A DNA stretch of 64,000 nucleotides. Origin: Treponema sp. Lineage in GTDB: Bacteria > Spirochaetota > Spirochaetia > Treponematales > Breznakiellaceae. A program made the position numbers and the translations under genes. Positions within the stretch are counted from its first letter, which is position 1. Every line of letters begins with the position of its first letter. The stretch lies in the NCBI GenBank assembly GCA_009782555.1, contig WRIV01000002.1, positions 145,111-209,110 of the forward strand. The letters are read 5' to 3'. The notes below the pieces were generated by a model. The model was not told the origin of the DNA and ran no database searches. It saw nothing but the letters and a program-made list of their open reading frames with translations. Shown here one piece after another: positions 54,153 to 62,468 of this stretch.

Positions 54153-56291
54153 ATGGCTGATGCTGACAGTTATTTTGAAACCGAAGCAGTGGTAAAAGAA
54201 TATGATTCCAAAATCACCGCCCGGATTCTTTCCTATTTAAAACCCTATAGTGTCCTGGCAATTCTGGCCTTGGGGGCGCTGGTCTTTTCTACACTGGGAG
54301 AACTGGCGGTACCAGTACTCCAGCAGCGGCTTATCGACCGGGCAATCATGGCCCGTTTTCTTCCCCTCAAACTAAAGGATCAAAGCACCCTCGGCAGCGA
54401 AGGCCGGCAAACGCTGAAAGAACTGGTCCTGGTCCAGGGAGTTTTGGAAGCGGGGGAATACCTCTTTGTTCCCCGGGACGAAAAACTCCGCATCTCCGGC
54501 AGCGCCGAAAGGGAGTTAAAGGCAGCGGGAATTCTGGAGGATGGCCAATGGTATGCATTTGTCCTTCCTGAAGATCCTAACGAGCACTCCCAGGTTTTGG
54601 CCCTGATGGAAAAATATCCCCAGCGCTTTGTCCGGGGAAAAACCGCCGCTGCCCTTACCATCAAAAATCTGTCGGTCTTAACGCCGGAAGAAAAACAGAT
54701 TATCCGCTTTAGGGATATAACCCTAATTACCAGGACAGTATTGATGATCCTTTCTATCCTGGGGGGGATCTTTGTTTTTACTTTTATTCAAACCTGGACC
54801 TCGTCCCTGGTTGCTCAAAAGGTGATGAAAGATATCAGACTGGAATTATTCAAAAAAACCGGAACACAGTCCACGGCCTTTCTTTCCCGCCATCCTGTGG
54901 GGCGTATTGTTACCCGTCTTACCGGCGATGTGGAAACGATCAACGAATTTTTTACCAATGTACTCATTGCTTTTTTAAAGGATTTCTCTGTCATGGCAGG
55001 TTCTTTGATCACCCTGTTTATCCTTTCTCCGCGCCTGGCGGGGGTGGTACTCCTGACCCTTCCTCCGGTGCTGGTTCTTACCGCCTTTTCGCGGGTCCGG
55101 GCCAGGGATGCGTTCAGGCAGCAGAGAATCGCTTCTTCCAAAGTAAATGCATATCTTTCGGAACGGCTTTCCGGAATTCCGGTGGTACAGCTTTTTTTGG
55201 GAGAACGGCGGAGTCAAAGGGAATTCGGCGAACGGAACGGGGAATACCTAAAAGCGAACATGGCGGAAATGTATGTCTATGCGACTTTCCGGCCCATCAT
55301 TGATTTTCTTTCCACCCTTACCACCGCCGCAGTGATCGCCGTGGGGGCCAATTTTGTACTCAACCTCTCCCTTTCCTTGGGTGTCCTTATCGCCTTTATT
55401 AACCTTGTGGGACTCTTTTATGCCCCTGTCATGGATATCGCCGAAAAATACACCCTCCTGCAAAGCGCCATGGCGGGAGGGGAACGGGTCTTTGCTCTGC
55501 TGGATACGGACGAAAAAATTCCCGATACCGGATCAAAACAGATCGAAGGGATGCTCCGGGGTCATGTTGAATTCAGCCATGTAACTTTTGCCTACAAGGA
55601 AGGAGAGGAAGTCCTAAAGGATTTGAGTTTTATCGTTAAGCCCGGCGAGATGGCGGCCATTGTGGGTTATACCGGAGCGGGAAAAACCACCATCACCAAT
55701 GTCCTGGCCCGGCTTTGGGACATCCAGGGGGGAACTATAAAACTGGACGGCATACCTATCGAGGAAATACCTCTTCCGGAACTGCGCCGTTCGGTACTGC
55801 CCGTGCTGCAAGAAGTGTTTCTCTTTTCCGGTACCGTGGCGGAAAACATTTCCCTGGGACTTTCCCTGGAACGAGATGCCATTGTCGAAGCGGCCAGGGC
55901 AGTCCACGCTGATGAATTTATCTCCCGGCTCCCCCAGGGGTACGATACGATCCTGTCCGAAGGGGCCGCAAATATTTCTTCCGGCCAGCGGCAGTTGTTA
56001 AGTTTTGCCCGGGTGATCGCTCACAATCCCGCCATGGTGATTCTTGACGAGGCCACCAGTTCCATCGACACCGAGACGGAGCGGTTAATTCAACTGGGAA
56101 TAGAAAGAGTTCTTTCGGACCGGACTTCCATCGTCATCGCCCACCGACTTTCCACCATCCGCCATGCGGACCGGATCCTCGTTCTTTCCGGAGGGGCACT
56201 AATTGAAGAAGGCCGCCACGAAGAACTTATTGCGAAGAACGGCCTCTATGCCGGCCTCTACCGGCTTCAGTTCAGTGAAACCGCCGGCTGA
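54153..56291 (+). CDS. ABC exporter half-transporter, canonical subunit with large extracytoplasmic insert
   Basis: 712 residues from ATG 54153, preceded by AGGGGGCGG. A TTG at 54129 is less likely. After TM1 (VLAILALGALVFSTLGELAV) there is an insert of about 120 residues (roughly 65-190) before TM2, much longer than in typical half-transporters. The nucleotide-binding domain has Walker A GYTGAGKTT, signature ISSGQRQ (LSGGQ altered), Walker B VILDEATSSID with the catalytic Glu, and IVIAHRLST. Together with the preceding subunit it would form a heterodimeric exporter with one active and one degenerate site. The extra loop may bind a periplasmic partner. That is inference. Confidence 0.9.
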   Translation: MADADSYFETEAVVKEYDSKITARILSYLKPYSVLAILALGALVFSTLGELAVPVLQQRLIDRAIMARFLPLKLKDQSTLGSEGRQTLKELVLVQGVLEAGEYLFVPRDEKLRISGSAERELKAAGILEDGQWYAFVLPEDPNEHSQVLALMEKYPQRFVRGKTAAALTIKNLSVLTPEEKQIIRFRDITLITRTVLMILSILGGIFVFTFIQTWTSSLVAQKVMKDIRLELFKKTGTQSTAFLSRHPVGRIVTRLTGDVETINEFFTNVLIAFLKDFSVMAGSLITLFILSPRLAGVVLLTLPPVLVLTAFSRVRARDAFRQQRIASSKVNAYLSERLSGIPVVQLFLGERRSQREFGERNGEYLKANMAEMYVYATFRPIIDFLSTLTTAAVIAVGANFVLNLSLSLGVLIAFINLVGLFYAPVMDIAEKYTLLQSAMAGGERVFALLDTDEKIPDTGSKQIEGMLRGHVEFSHVTFAYKEGEEVLKDLSFIVKPGEMAAIVGYTGAGKTTITNVLARLWDIQGGTIKLDGIPIEEIPLPELRRSVLPVLQEVFLFSGTVAENISLGLSLERDAIVEAARAVHADEFISRLPQGYDTILSEGAANISSGQRQLLSFARVIAHNPAMVILDEATSSIDTETERLIQLGIERVLSDRTSIVIAHRLSTIRHADRILVLSGGALIEEGRHEELIAKNGLYAGLYRLQFSETAG

Positions 56292-56585
56292 ACGTTATTT
56301 GTGAGGAAAATTTTACGCAGGGACCACCAAGCCGTAAAGAAGGAAAAAAAATTAATTCTTCCTGGTGTACTCTGCGGCTTTGCGCCTTAACGAGAAGTAT
56401 ATAAAAACGACGGCTTTGGCTGCTGCAACATAGCCGCTGCTTTAAGGTATTCGCTTTTTGTTACTAATAGATATTTTATACGAAATTAATTGCGGTTATA
56501 TGCCATTTACCCAAGTTAAAAATATATTCTAAAGTAACACTTGACAAACCATAATGGAATATACAGAATTACTATTTAAGGAGAT

Positions 56586-57436
56586 ATGATAATAGAAGAT
56601 AATAAAACCGATCCTTCTGGTTTTTTAAAAAAAGCTAGAGAACATCAATCAAAATTCAGATTAGAATATTTGAAATTGGAAGAATATGATAAGTATGGTA
56701 ACTATTTGACTGTAGAAGACGCAAAAAGGATTGAATTTTTATAACGGTTTTGATATATTTACAACAGTTAAAGAATCTAGTAAATTTACTAAAAACCTAT
56801 ATCAAAATATGCTACGCAGTGAACATATACCTTTCAATATATTCATACCTTTAAAAAATAATAAAAACATTTTATAGATATTTTTTGTAGAGTTTTAGAT
56901 TGTAAAATAAAAGCAATTGATTCATTAATAATTGAATACGCACCACAGCCTAAAGAAAATTATTTAAATGATAGAACATCATTTGATGTATATATAGAAT
57001 ATACAAATGATAATAAAAAAGAGGTATTATTGGGATTGAAGTAAAATATACCGAATGTGAATATAAAATTGGAAAAAAAGAAAAATTCGAAACAGAAAAT
57101 TATGAATCTATATGTACAAAATAACAGAAAAAACAAATGTATATAAAGATGAAATTATAATAAAATTAAAAGAAGATAATTATAGACAAACATGGAGGAA
57201 CCACTTATTAGGAGAAAGCATTTTAGTTAAAAACCAAGATAAATTTCAGTATTTTACTTCAATAACATTTTATCCAAAAAATTAGTAAAGAGTATAAGGA
57301 TTTTTTAAAAGAAGAACATAAAAATAAGTGTTTGTTTATAACTTATGAGGAATTATTTGAAATTTTTGAGAAATATTGCCCTGAAAATGAATATAAAAAG
57401 TGGATTGAATATTTGAATACAAGATATATATTGTAA
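56586..57436 (+). pseudogene. Frameshifted PD-(D/E)XK endonuclease (PGN_0703-like)
   Basis: AAGGAG and ATG at 56586 start MIIEDNKTDPSGFLKKAREH, which runs to IEF and stops at a T run. Coding then resumes in other frames: YNGFDIFTTVKESSKF, later IEYAPQPKENYLNDRTSFD, then GIEVKYTECEY, ITEKTNVYKDEI, and ISKEYKDFLKEE to a stop at 57436. At least four frameshifts or stops break it. NDRTSFDVYIEYT followed by GIEVKYTE gives the Asp and Glu-x-Lys of a PD-(D/E)XK nuclease site, and the overall pattern is that of PGN_0703-like restriction endonucleases. A dead defence gene in a cassette. The frames were followed by eye. Confidence 0.7.
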
Positions 57437-57463
57437 TAATATGATGCTGTAAAAGGGCAAACG

Positions 57464-57590
57464 GCATATAACAAACGGTTAGCACTCACCGCCTCGTTCG
57501 GGCGGTTCGGGTTCCGCAAAACAGCAGTCGGGCTTCGCCCTTTGTGGTGTTTTGCTCCACCACATTTTGCCAGCCTAGAACGTTAAGCGC
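57464..57590 (+). repeat. attC-like recombination site A
   Basis: Inverse core ATATAAC at 57466-57472 and core GTTAAGC at 57582-57588 (perfect GTTRRRY) flank a GC-rich palindrome of about 125 bases between the dead nuclease and arsM. Confidence 0.55.
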
Positions 57591-57634
57591 AAATTGCATT
57601 TTGAATCGGTTGGAAATATAATATAAAATATGTA

Positions 57635-57663
57635 TTGATTAATATTTTGAATTATGGTATACT
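57635..57663 (+). promoter_or_regulatory. Cassette promoter giving a leaderless arsM transcript
   Basis: TTGATT at 57635-57640, a 17-base spacer, TATACT at 57658-57663. The ATG of arsM is at 57670, seven bases after the -10, where transcription would begin. No ribosome site exists. Confidence 0.7.
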
Positions 57664-57669
57664 AATTAT

Positions 57670-58467
57670 ATGGAAAACGAACTGGATTTAAAGGAACTTG
57701 TTAAAGAAAAATACGGCAAAATAGCCTCAAAAAGTAATGAAACTGCCTCTTGTTGCAGTTCTGGCTGTTGCTGTGGTGGTAATGATAACATAATGGCTGA
57801 AAATTATAATGGCATAAATGGATATAATCCCGATGCCGATTTAGAACTTGGCTGTGGGCTTCCTACAAAATTTGCCAAAATTAAAAAAGGAGATACCGTT
57901 ATTGATTTAGGCAGTGGCGCTGGAAATGATTGTTTTGTTGCAAGGGCAGAAGTTGGCGAAACTGGCAGAATAATTGGAATAGATTTTACTCCCGAAATGA
58001 TTAAAAAAGCAAGAAACAATGTAAAAAAACGTGGTTTTCTAAATGTAGAATTTATTCAAGGCGATATAGACAATATACCCGTTAATTCGGGCTTGGCTGA
58101 CGTAATTGTAAGTAATTGTGTTCTAAACCTTGTTCCCAATAAAAAGGCAGTTTTTAAAGAAATTTATCGTGTATTAAAACCCAACGGGCATTTTAGTATT
58201 TCAGACATTGTTTTAATTGGGGATTTACCCGAAAAAATAAAATCTGCGGCAGAAATGTATTCTGGCTGTGTTTCTGGGGCAATTAAAAAAGATTTATACA
58301 TGGAATATATTAAAGAAACTGGTTTCAAAAATATTATGGTTCAAAAAGAAACAGCTATAATAATACCCGATGAAGAATTAAGCAATCACCTGGATAATAA
58401 TGAAATCATTTTATATAAAAAAAATCCAGAAATAATAAAAAGTATAACAATATATGCGGAAAAATAA
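57670..58467 (+). CDS. arsM: Arsenite methyltransferase
   Basis: 265 residues. A Cys-rich N-terminal segment (ASCCSSGCCCGG), then GYNPDADLELGCGLPTKFAKI, the AdoMet loop VIDLGSGAGNDCF, IGIDFTPEMIKKARNN, SNCVLNLVPNK and SGCVSGAI. The Cys residues in LGCGLP, SNCVLN and SGCVSG match the As(III)-binding cysteines of ArsM. It methylates arsenite with AdoMet to volatile or less bound species. It is AT-rich, lies between two attC-like sites and has its own promoter with the start codon at the expected transcription start, so it appears to be a mobile gene cassette. No arsR or arsB neighbour. Confidence 0.9.
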   Translation: MENELDLKELVKEKYGKIASKSNETASCCSSGCCCGGNDNIMAENYNGINGYNPDADLELGCGLPTKFAKIKKGDTVIDLGSGAGNDCFVARAEVGETGRIIGIDFTPEMIKKARNNVKKRGFLNVEFIQGDIDNIPVNSGLADVIVSNCVLNLVPNKKAVFKEIYRVLKPNGHFSISDIVLIGDLPEKIKSAAEMYSGCVSGAIKKDLYMEYIKETGFKNIMVQKETAIIIPDEELSNHLDNNEIILYKKNPEIIKSITIYAEK

Positions 58468-58485
58468 AAACAAAATGGAACCTTC

Positions 58486-58540
58486 GCACAACAAACGATT
58501 AGCACTTCGCCGCCTTTCGGCGGTTTGGGCTACGTTCGGC
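58486..58540 (+). repeat. attC-like recombination site B
   Basis: GCACAAC at 58486-58492, then AAACGATTAGC pairing with GCTACGTT (two-base bulge), a central hairpin CCGCC/GGCGG, and GTTCGGC at 58534-58540. It lies directly after arsM. More hairpin-prone GC-rich sequence continues to about 58590. Confidence 0.55.
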
Positions 58541-58606
58541 TAGGTCGATCATTTCACTCGATCCCGCGCCTCATTCCGGCGCTATTTTTATTATCAATAT
58601 TTTATA

Positions 58607-58635
58607 TTGACAATTTTTTAGGATGCGATTATATT
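58607..58635 (+). promoter_or_regulatory. Cassette promoter of the SUKH-like gene
   Basis: Perfect TTGACA at 58607-58612, a 17-base spacer, TATATT at 58630-58635. Predicted start about 58642, three bases before the ATG at 58645, so the transcript is nearly leaderless. Confidence 0.75.
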
Positions 58636-58644
58636 TAATAAATA

Positions 58645-59013
58645 ATGGACATAATAGAAATCATTAATAATGATAATTTGTTAGCTGAAGATTTAAAAAT
58701 ATTTTGTGATTTTGAAATACTTCCTGAAAAAGAGAAATTTTATGGAAGTGAAAATAACAAATATAACATTGATGGAATGGCTTTTGGTATAACCCCGGAC
58801 AGTAGTAAAAATTACTGCGAATATATTTTACTTAAAGATAATTCAATTGCATTTTATGATGTAGATTTTGGTATAGCTGGTAGAATAGCAGAATCTACAT
58901 CAGAAATGTTTGAACTTTTATTAAACATTCCCGAATGGAGACGATTCAATTATATCGGGTTATATAAAAACAAAGAATTATTAAATGATTTTATTAAAAA
59001 AGTAGAAAAATAG
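58645..59013 (+). CDS. Small SUKH (SMI1/KNR4)-like protein
   Basis: 122 residues, acidic, no signal peptide. The middle (AFGITPDSSKNYCEYILL, then IAFYDVDFGIAGRIAESTSE and MFELLLNIPEWRRF) has the order and spacing of SUKH/SMI1-KNR4 immunity proteins: buried strand, Gly turn, then a helix with a Trp. SUKH proteins neutralise contact-dependent or polymorphic toxins. Here there is no toxin beside it, which fits a cassette-borne immunity gene. AT-rich like its neighbours. The assignment is by pattern and could be wrong. Confidence 0.6.
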   Translation: MDIIEIINNDNLLAEDLKIFCDFEILPEKEKFYGSENNKYNIDGMAFGITPDSSKNYCEYILLKDNSIAFYDVDFGIAGRIAESTSEMFELLLNIPEWRRFNYIGLYKNKELLNDFIKKVEK

Positions 59014-59017
59014 AGTG

Positions 59018-59036
59018 GATATAACAAGGCCAAGCT
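59018..59036 (+). repeat. Truncated attC-like half-site
   Basis: GATATAACAAGGCCAAGC directly after the SUKH-like gene resembles the left half of the other sites but has no GTTRRRY partner downstream. Confidence 0.3.
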
Positions 59037-59081
59037 TAAAGATTTACAAAAAAATTATCTATAAAAATATATGATAAACCA

Positions 59082-59285
59082 TTGTTACTAAAAAGGTTTT
59101 ATATAACTGCAACAAGGTATTCTAAATGGACTGTTACTTATTTTGATGGAAATAAAGGGTGGAAAAATGGTGGAAATAGTATTTTTTTTTCTAAAGGCAG
59201 CGGATGGGGAACACAGAAATTAACTTTATTAGATTGTAATAGAATAGATGATAAAACAAAGAAAAGAGAATACCTGGGATTATAA
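59082..59285 (+). CDS. Short ORF of unknown function in the cassette array
   Basis: 67 residues if started at TTG 59082. No ATG exists in frame after the preceding stop, so the gene may be 5'-truncated. The product is basic and aromatic (RYSKWTVTYFDGNKGWKNGG, then SGWGTQKLTLL). No family is recognised. It lies between a truncated and an intact attC-like site, and could be the tail of a cassette gene whose front was lost. Confidence 0.4.
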   Translation: MLLKRFYITATRYSKWTVTYFDGNKGWKNGGNSIFFSKGSGWGTQKLTLLDCNRIDDKTKKREYLGL

Positions 59286-59316
59286 AAGAGCTGGGTGTGT
59301 ACAAGCAAAAGACGCC

Positions 59317-59380
59317 GCTCAACAAACGGCTATCGCTATGCCGCCTTTCGCCGGTTCGGCGTCAACCTGAAATGTTATGT
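59317..59380 (+). repeat. attC-like recombination site C
   Basis: GCTCAAC at 59317-59323 (perfect RYYYAAC) and GTTATGT at 59374-59380 (one mismatch to GTTRRRY) flank a GC-rich imperfect palindrome. It shares CAACAAACG with sites A and B. Confidence 0.55.
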
Positions 59381-59444
59381 GACATGGGCATATATAATAA
59401 CACATATTAGTATATTATATAAATACAATTTTTTTGTTAAGGAT

Positions 59445-59481
59445 GAGTTTGTTCCAAAACTTTGATTTTTGGAACAAACTC
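59445..59481. repeat. Perfect 15-bp inverted repeat at the right end of the cassette region
   Basis: GAGTTTGTTCCAAAA and its exact reverse complement with a seven-base loop, between the last attC-like site and the end of the ankyrin gene. No T run follows on either strand, so it is not a standard terminator. Confidence 0.8.
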
Positions 59482-59534
59482 AGAGAATAAAAAAAATTGC
59501 AAAATGCCGCTTAACGATATATGAATGCGGATTT

Positions 59535-62288
59535 TTAACGCAGCATCGCCGCAGCCTGTTCATGATTCCAGCGCAGGGCAATATCCGCGGGGCTTTCGGC
59601 GGCAATATTCCGGATATTTTTATTGGCCCCCAGTTCCAGCAGTACGGCGATTAGATCGGTCCTTCCTGTCTGGGCGGCATAATGAAGAACGGTGTTCCCC
59701 ATTCCATCCCTGGCATGAATCGCGTCTCCGGAAAAAAGGGTTCTGACTGCTTTTTCGCCCCGGTCCAGCGCCGCCGTGGCGGGGGTTTTACCGTCCATCG
59801 CAAGGGCAAACAAATCTGAGCCCGCATCGGAAAGCATTTTTGCTTCATCAAACGCATTCAGATCCATGGCAAGCCTTAGGGCAGTACGGCCTTCGGAATC
59901 TACCGCAGAGATACGGCATCCGCGGTCAAAGATGATCTGGATCGTTTCTATCGAAGCCCGCTGTTTAATTGCTATGTGAAGCGGGGACAAGCCGTCGTCA
60001 TCGGCCATATCGACCCTGTCTTTGGTAAGAAGGGCCGCTGTCATCTCAGGTGAATTTGAAAGAGCAATCTGGAAAGGAGTAAGACCGGAGGAATTCCGCG
60101 CATGGATAGGAGCGCCATAGCTTAAGAGCATATTCACTATATCCATCCGCTGTATGGATACGGCAATGTGAAGGGGGGTGTCTCCGGTATTGTTCCGGGT
60201 AATAGGATCCGCTCCTGCATAGGCAAGCCGTTCCATGGAACCGGCGGAACCGTTCTGGACCGCTTCCATAAAAGGGGTGTTTCCCTGGACATCCCGGATT
60301 TCTATATTGGCCTTTCGACTTATCAATTTGGTTTCCGAAACGGTAAGACCCAGCCGCACTGCTTCGTGAAGAGGAGCTTTTCCCATCAGGTTCTGGGTGT
60401 CTATGCTGATCCCCGCATCGATCAGAGGATCGATGGAATTTTGGGCATCCCACCGGACCGCACTGTGAAGGGGGCTGTTTCCCTGGGAGTCCCGGGCGTT
60501 AATCGAAGCTCCCGCTGCAAGAAGGGCCCGAATCGTTTCCGGCGAATCGGCCCGGGCCGCCAAAAAGAGGGGAGTTTCCCCCATGGCGTTGACCGCCTCC
60601 AGTTTGGAACCCTTTTCTACCAGCAGGGGGACATGGGCCGCCAGCTTCCACTGGGCTCCATAATGAAGGGCGGTATTTTCCAGACCGTCCTTCGCTTCCA
60701 GGGTTTGCTGGGTCAGCATCCACTCCCGGATCGGTCCCGGAGAATGGAAAGCCAGATACAGCGGGTTTTCTCCCTTGGAATTGGGAGCAAAAATATTTGC
60801 CCCCCGGGAAATCAACATAGTCCCCGCTGCTTCGTAGTTTACAATGTTGGCAATATGGAGAGGTGTATTTCCTTCCTGATTTCGGGCATTTAACTCACCA
60901 CTCCTGCTTAAAATGAGTTCAAGCAGCTCCATGTCCGCCTTGTTCTTAACAGCAAGGTGAATCAGGGAATTCCCCGAGCTGTCGCTTTGCATTATCGTTT
61001 CGTCGTTTAAAAGCGCATCCAGCACGACATCATTTTTATCGATGATCGCCCGTTCCAGGGGAGTAATATTTTCATTGTCGGCGGCAAAAACATCAGCCCG
61101 GCGGGCCAACAGCGAAGGAATAAGGCCGGGCCGGTTGTGTTCCACCGCCAGATACAGGGCGGTTTTGCCTTCGATATTACGGGCCGTCACATCGGCACCT
61201 CTGGAAAGAAATAGGTCTATCAGTTCCCTGGGCCTTCCCAGGGTAATCACCACATGAAGGGGCGTTTCACCGTGCTCGTCCCGCAAATTAGGAGATGCAC
61301 CGTTATATAACAGCATGGCGGCCACTTCTCTATGCTTATCTTCAGGAGCAGCCAGGTGAAGGGGCGAATTGCCCTTGGCGTCCTGAGTATCAAGTTTTGC
61401 TCCCTGAATGATGAGCAATGACATGGTATCAACCCTGCCCTCCCTGACTGCTTCGTGAAGAGCCGTGGCACCGGAATTGTTTTTGATGTCCACATCGGTT
61501 TTTTTATCCAGGAAAAAACTGACATACCCCGTATATCCTTCGCGGGCGGCATAATGAAGTGCCGTATAGCCATCCGCCACCAGGGTATTGTAATTGGCGC
61601 TCCGGGCCGCCGGGGCAAAGTAGGGATAAAAGGGATCTTCCGAACGGCATCCCGCCAGAACCAGTCTTTCCGCCGTTTCGGCATATTTAGCAGAATCGGT
61701 TGCGGCAAAGGCATGGTCCAGGGCAGTTTTGCCGCTGTCGTCTTTTTCGTTAACCAGAGCTCCCGCAGATACGAGGATCCTGGCCGATTCGGCCTTGCCT
61801 TCCCTGCCCGCCAGATGAATCAGGGTAACCCCGCCGGGTCCCCGGCTGTTCAGGGTTTGGGGATGAATCAACGCTTCCAGCAATGCCCCACCGGATCGGA
61901 CACCCTGCAGGGCGGATGTACCGGAATTTGAATAACCTAATGGAAGATGAATATCCGCCCCCGCGGCAGTCAAAAGCCGGGCTGATTCCGAATCGGATAA
62001 TTGGGCGGCAATACCCAGAGGAGTCCTCCCCTCATTATCCAGAGCATCCACTTCCGATCCCATGGCAAGGAGGAAACGGACCATTTCCGCATTACCTGTC
62101 TCGGCAGCTGCATGAAGAACGGTTCTGCCCCTTCTATCCCGGTCAGTCAATGCCGCCTTACCGGTTAGAAGAGCCTGGGCTTCCTGTGTCTTTCCTTTAT
62201 TCAACAGCCTAAAAACCAGAGGATCCGTGGCACAGGCCGAAAAAAGAACCGCCAAACAGAGAACAGAGATATGGTAAGACTTCTTCAT
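59535..62288 (-). CDS. Large ankyrin-repeat lipoprotein
   Basis: 917 residues from ATG 62288, chosen because MKKSYHISVLCLAVLFSAC is a clean lipoprotein signal with lipobox Cys19. The frame extends 31 codons further with unrelated residues. After a short spacer the rest is about 22 ankyrin repeats of the form GNTPLHxAAxxGxxxxVxxLLxxGAxxxxxN (for instance GRTVLHAAAETGNAEMV, GYTALHYAAREGYTGYV, GNTVLHYAAQTGRTDLI). Some repeats are short or degenerate. It would form a long solenoid tethered to a membrane in the periplasm or on the surface, for protein binding. It runs antisense to the cassette array. No enzymatic domain. Confidence 0.9.
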   Translation of the reverse strand: MKKSYHISVLCLAVLFSACATDPLVFRLLNKGKTQEAQALLTGKAALTDRDRRGRTVLHAAAETGNAEMVRFLLAMGSEVDALDNEGRTPLGIAAQLSDSESARLLTAAGADIHLPLGYSNSGTSALQGVRSGGALLEALIHPQTLNSRGPGGVTLIHLAGREGKAESARILVSAGALVNEKDDSGKTALDHAFAATDSAKYAETAERLVLAGCRSEDPFYPYFAPAARSANYNTLVADGYTALHYAAREGYTGYVSFFLDKKTDVDIKNNSGATALHEAVREGRVDTMSLLIIQGAKLDTQDAKGNSPLHLAAPEDKHREVAAMLLYNGASPNLRDEHGETPLHVVITLGRPRELIDLFLSRGADVTARNIEGKTALYLAVEHNRPGLIPSLLARRADVFAADNENITPLERAIIDKNDVVLDALLNDETIMQSDSSGNSLIHLAVKNKADMELLELILSRSGELNARNQEGNTPLHIANIVNYEAAGTMLISRGANIFAPNSKGENPLYLAFHSPGPIREWMLTQQTLEAKDGLENTALHYGAQWKLAAHVPLLVEKGSKLEAVNAMGETPLFLAARADSPETIRALLAAGASINARDSQGNSPLHSAVRWDAQNSIDPLIDAGISIDTQNLMGKAPLHEAVRLGLTVSETKLISRKANIEIRDVQGNTPFMEAVQNGSAGSMERLAYAGADPITRNNTGDTPLHIAVSIQRMDIVNMLLSYGAPIHARNSSGLTPFQIALSNSPEMTAALLTKDRVDMADDDGLSPLHIAIKQRASIETIQIIFDRGCRISAVDSEGRTALRLAMDLNAFDEAKMLSDAGSDLFALAMDGKTPATAALDRGEKAVRTLFSGDAIHARDGMGNTVLHYAAQTGRTDLIAVLLELGANKNIRNIAAESPADIALRWNHEQAAAMLR

Positions 62289-62306
62289 ATATTGATAATC
62301 GGCATA

Positions 62307-62336
62307 TTGACAGTGAAGTCTTAATTTTGCTATTAA
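62307..62336 (+). promoter_or_regulatory. Promoter of tRNA-Leu
   Basis: Perfect TTGACA at 62307-62312, an 18-base spacer, TATTAA at 62331-62336. It lies 50 bases before the tRNA and overlaps the upstream region of the divergent ankyrin gene. Confidence 0.6.
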
Positions 62337-62386
62337 TACGATATGTTGGATTTGGTGAAGAAGTAACAATCTCCTTGCCAAATCAG

Positions 62387-62468
62387 GCGGCCTTGGTGGA
62401 ACTGGTAGACACGCTAGCTTGAGGTGCTAGTGCCGAGAGGCATGGAAGTTCAAGTCTTCTAGGCCGCA
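62387..62468 (+). tRNA. tRNA-Leu (anticodon GAG)
   Basis: Class II tRNA: acceptor GCGGCCT with AGGCCGC, anticodon stem CTAGC/GCTAG with loop TTGAGGT, a long variable arm (TGCCGAGAGGCA), T arm GGAAG/CTTCT with loop TTCAAGT. Anticodon GAG at 62421-62423. The 3' end is the likely attachment site of the element that follows. Confidence 0.95.
62448..62468 (+). other. Putative attachment-site core (3' end of tRNA-Leu)
   Basis: Tyrosine recombinases encoded next to tRNA genes commonly use the T arm and acceptor 3' half as att core. The integrase begins 139 bases further on. The partner copy would lie beyond the right edge of the window and is not visible here. Confidence 0.45.

Larger units (their letters stand above)
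56292..59534. mobile_element. Integron-type gene-cassette array without integrase (CALIN)
   Basis: AT-rich run of small one-gene units, all on the plus strand, each followed by a GC-rich imperfect palindrome with core sites resembling attC (RYYYAAC ... GTTRRRY): 57464-57590, 58486-58540, 59317-59380, and a truncated one at 59018. T. denticola carries a known chromosomal integron with many cassettes. No IntI is in this window. The first 250 bases (56292-56540) contain an imperfect dyad around 56320-56400 and no gene. 59391-59534 holds the hairpin at 59445-59481 and a GCTTAAC half-site near 59509. Confidence 0.6.

Noticed and set aside
56320..56400. Imperfect dyad after the ABC exporter (CCACCAAGCCG ... 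CTCTGCGGCTTTGCG) considered as an attI or insertion end
   Set aside because: No core-site sequence and several mismatches. It may only be a weak terminator or a common intergenic filler.
61042..62212. Plus-strand open frames inside the ankyrin gene
   Set aside because: Antisense shadows created by the repeating ankyrin codon pattern.
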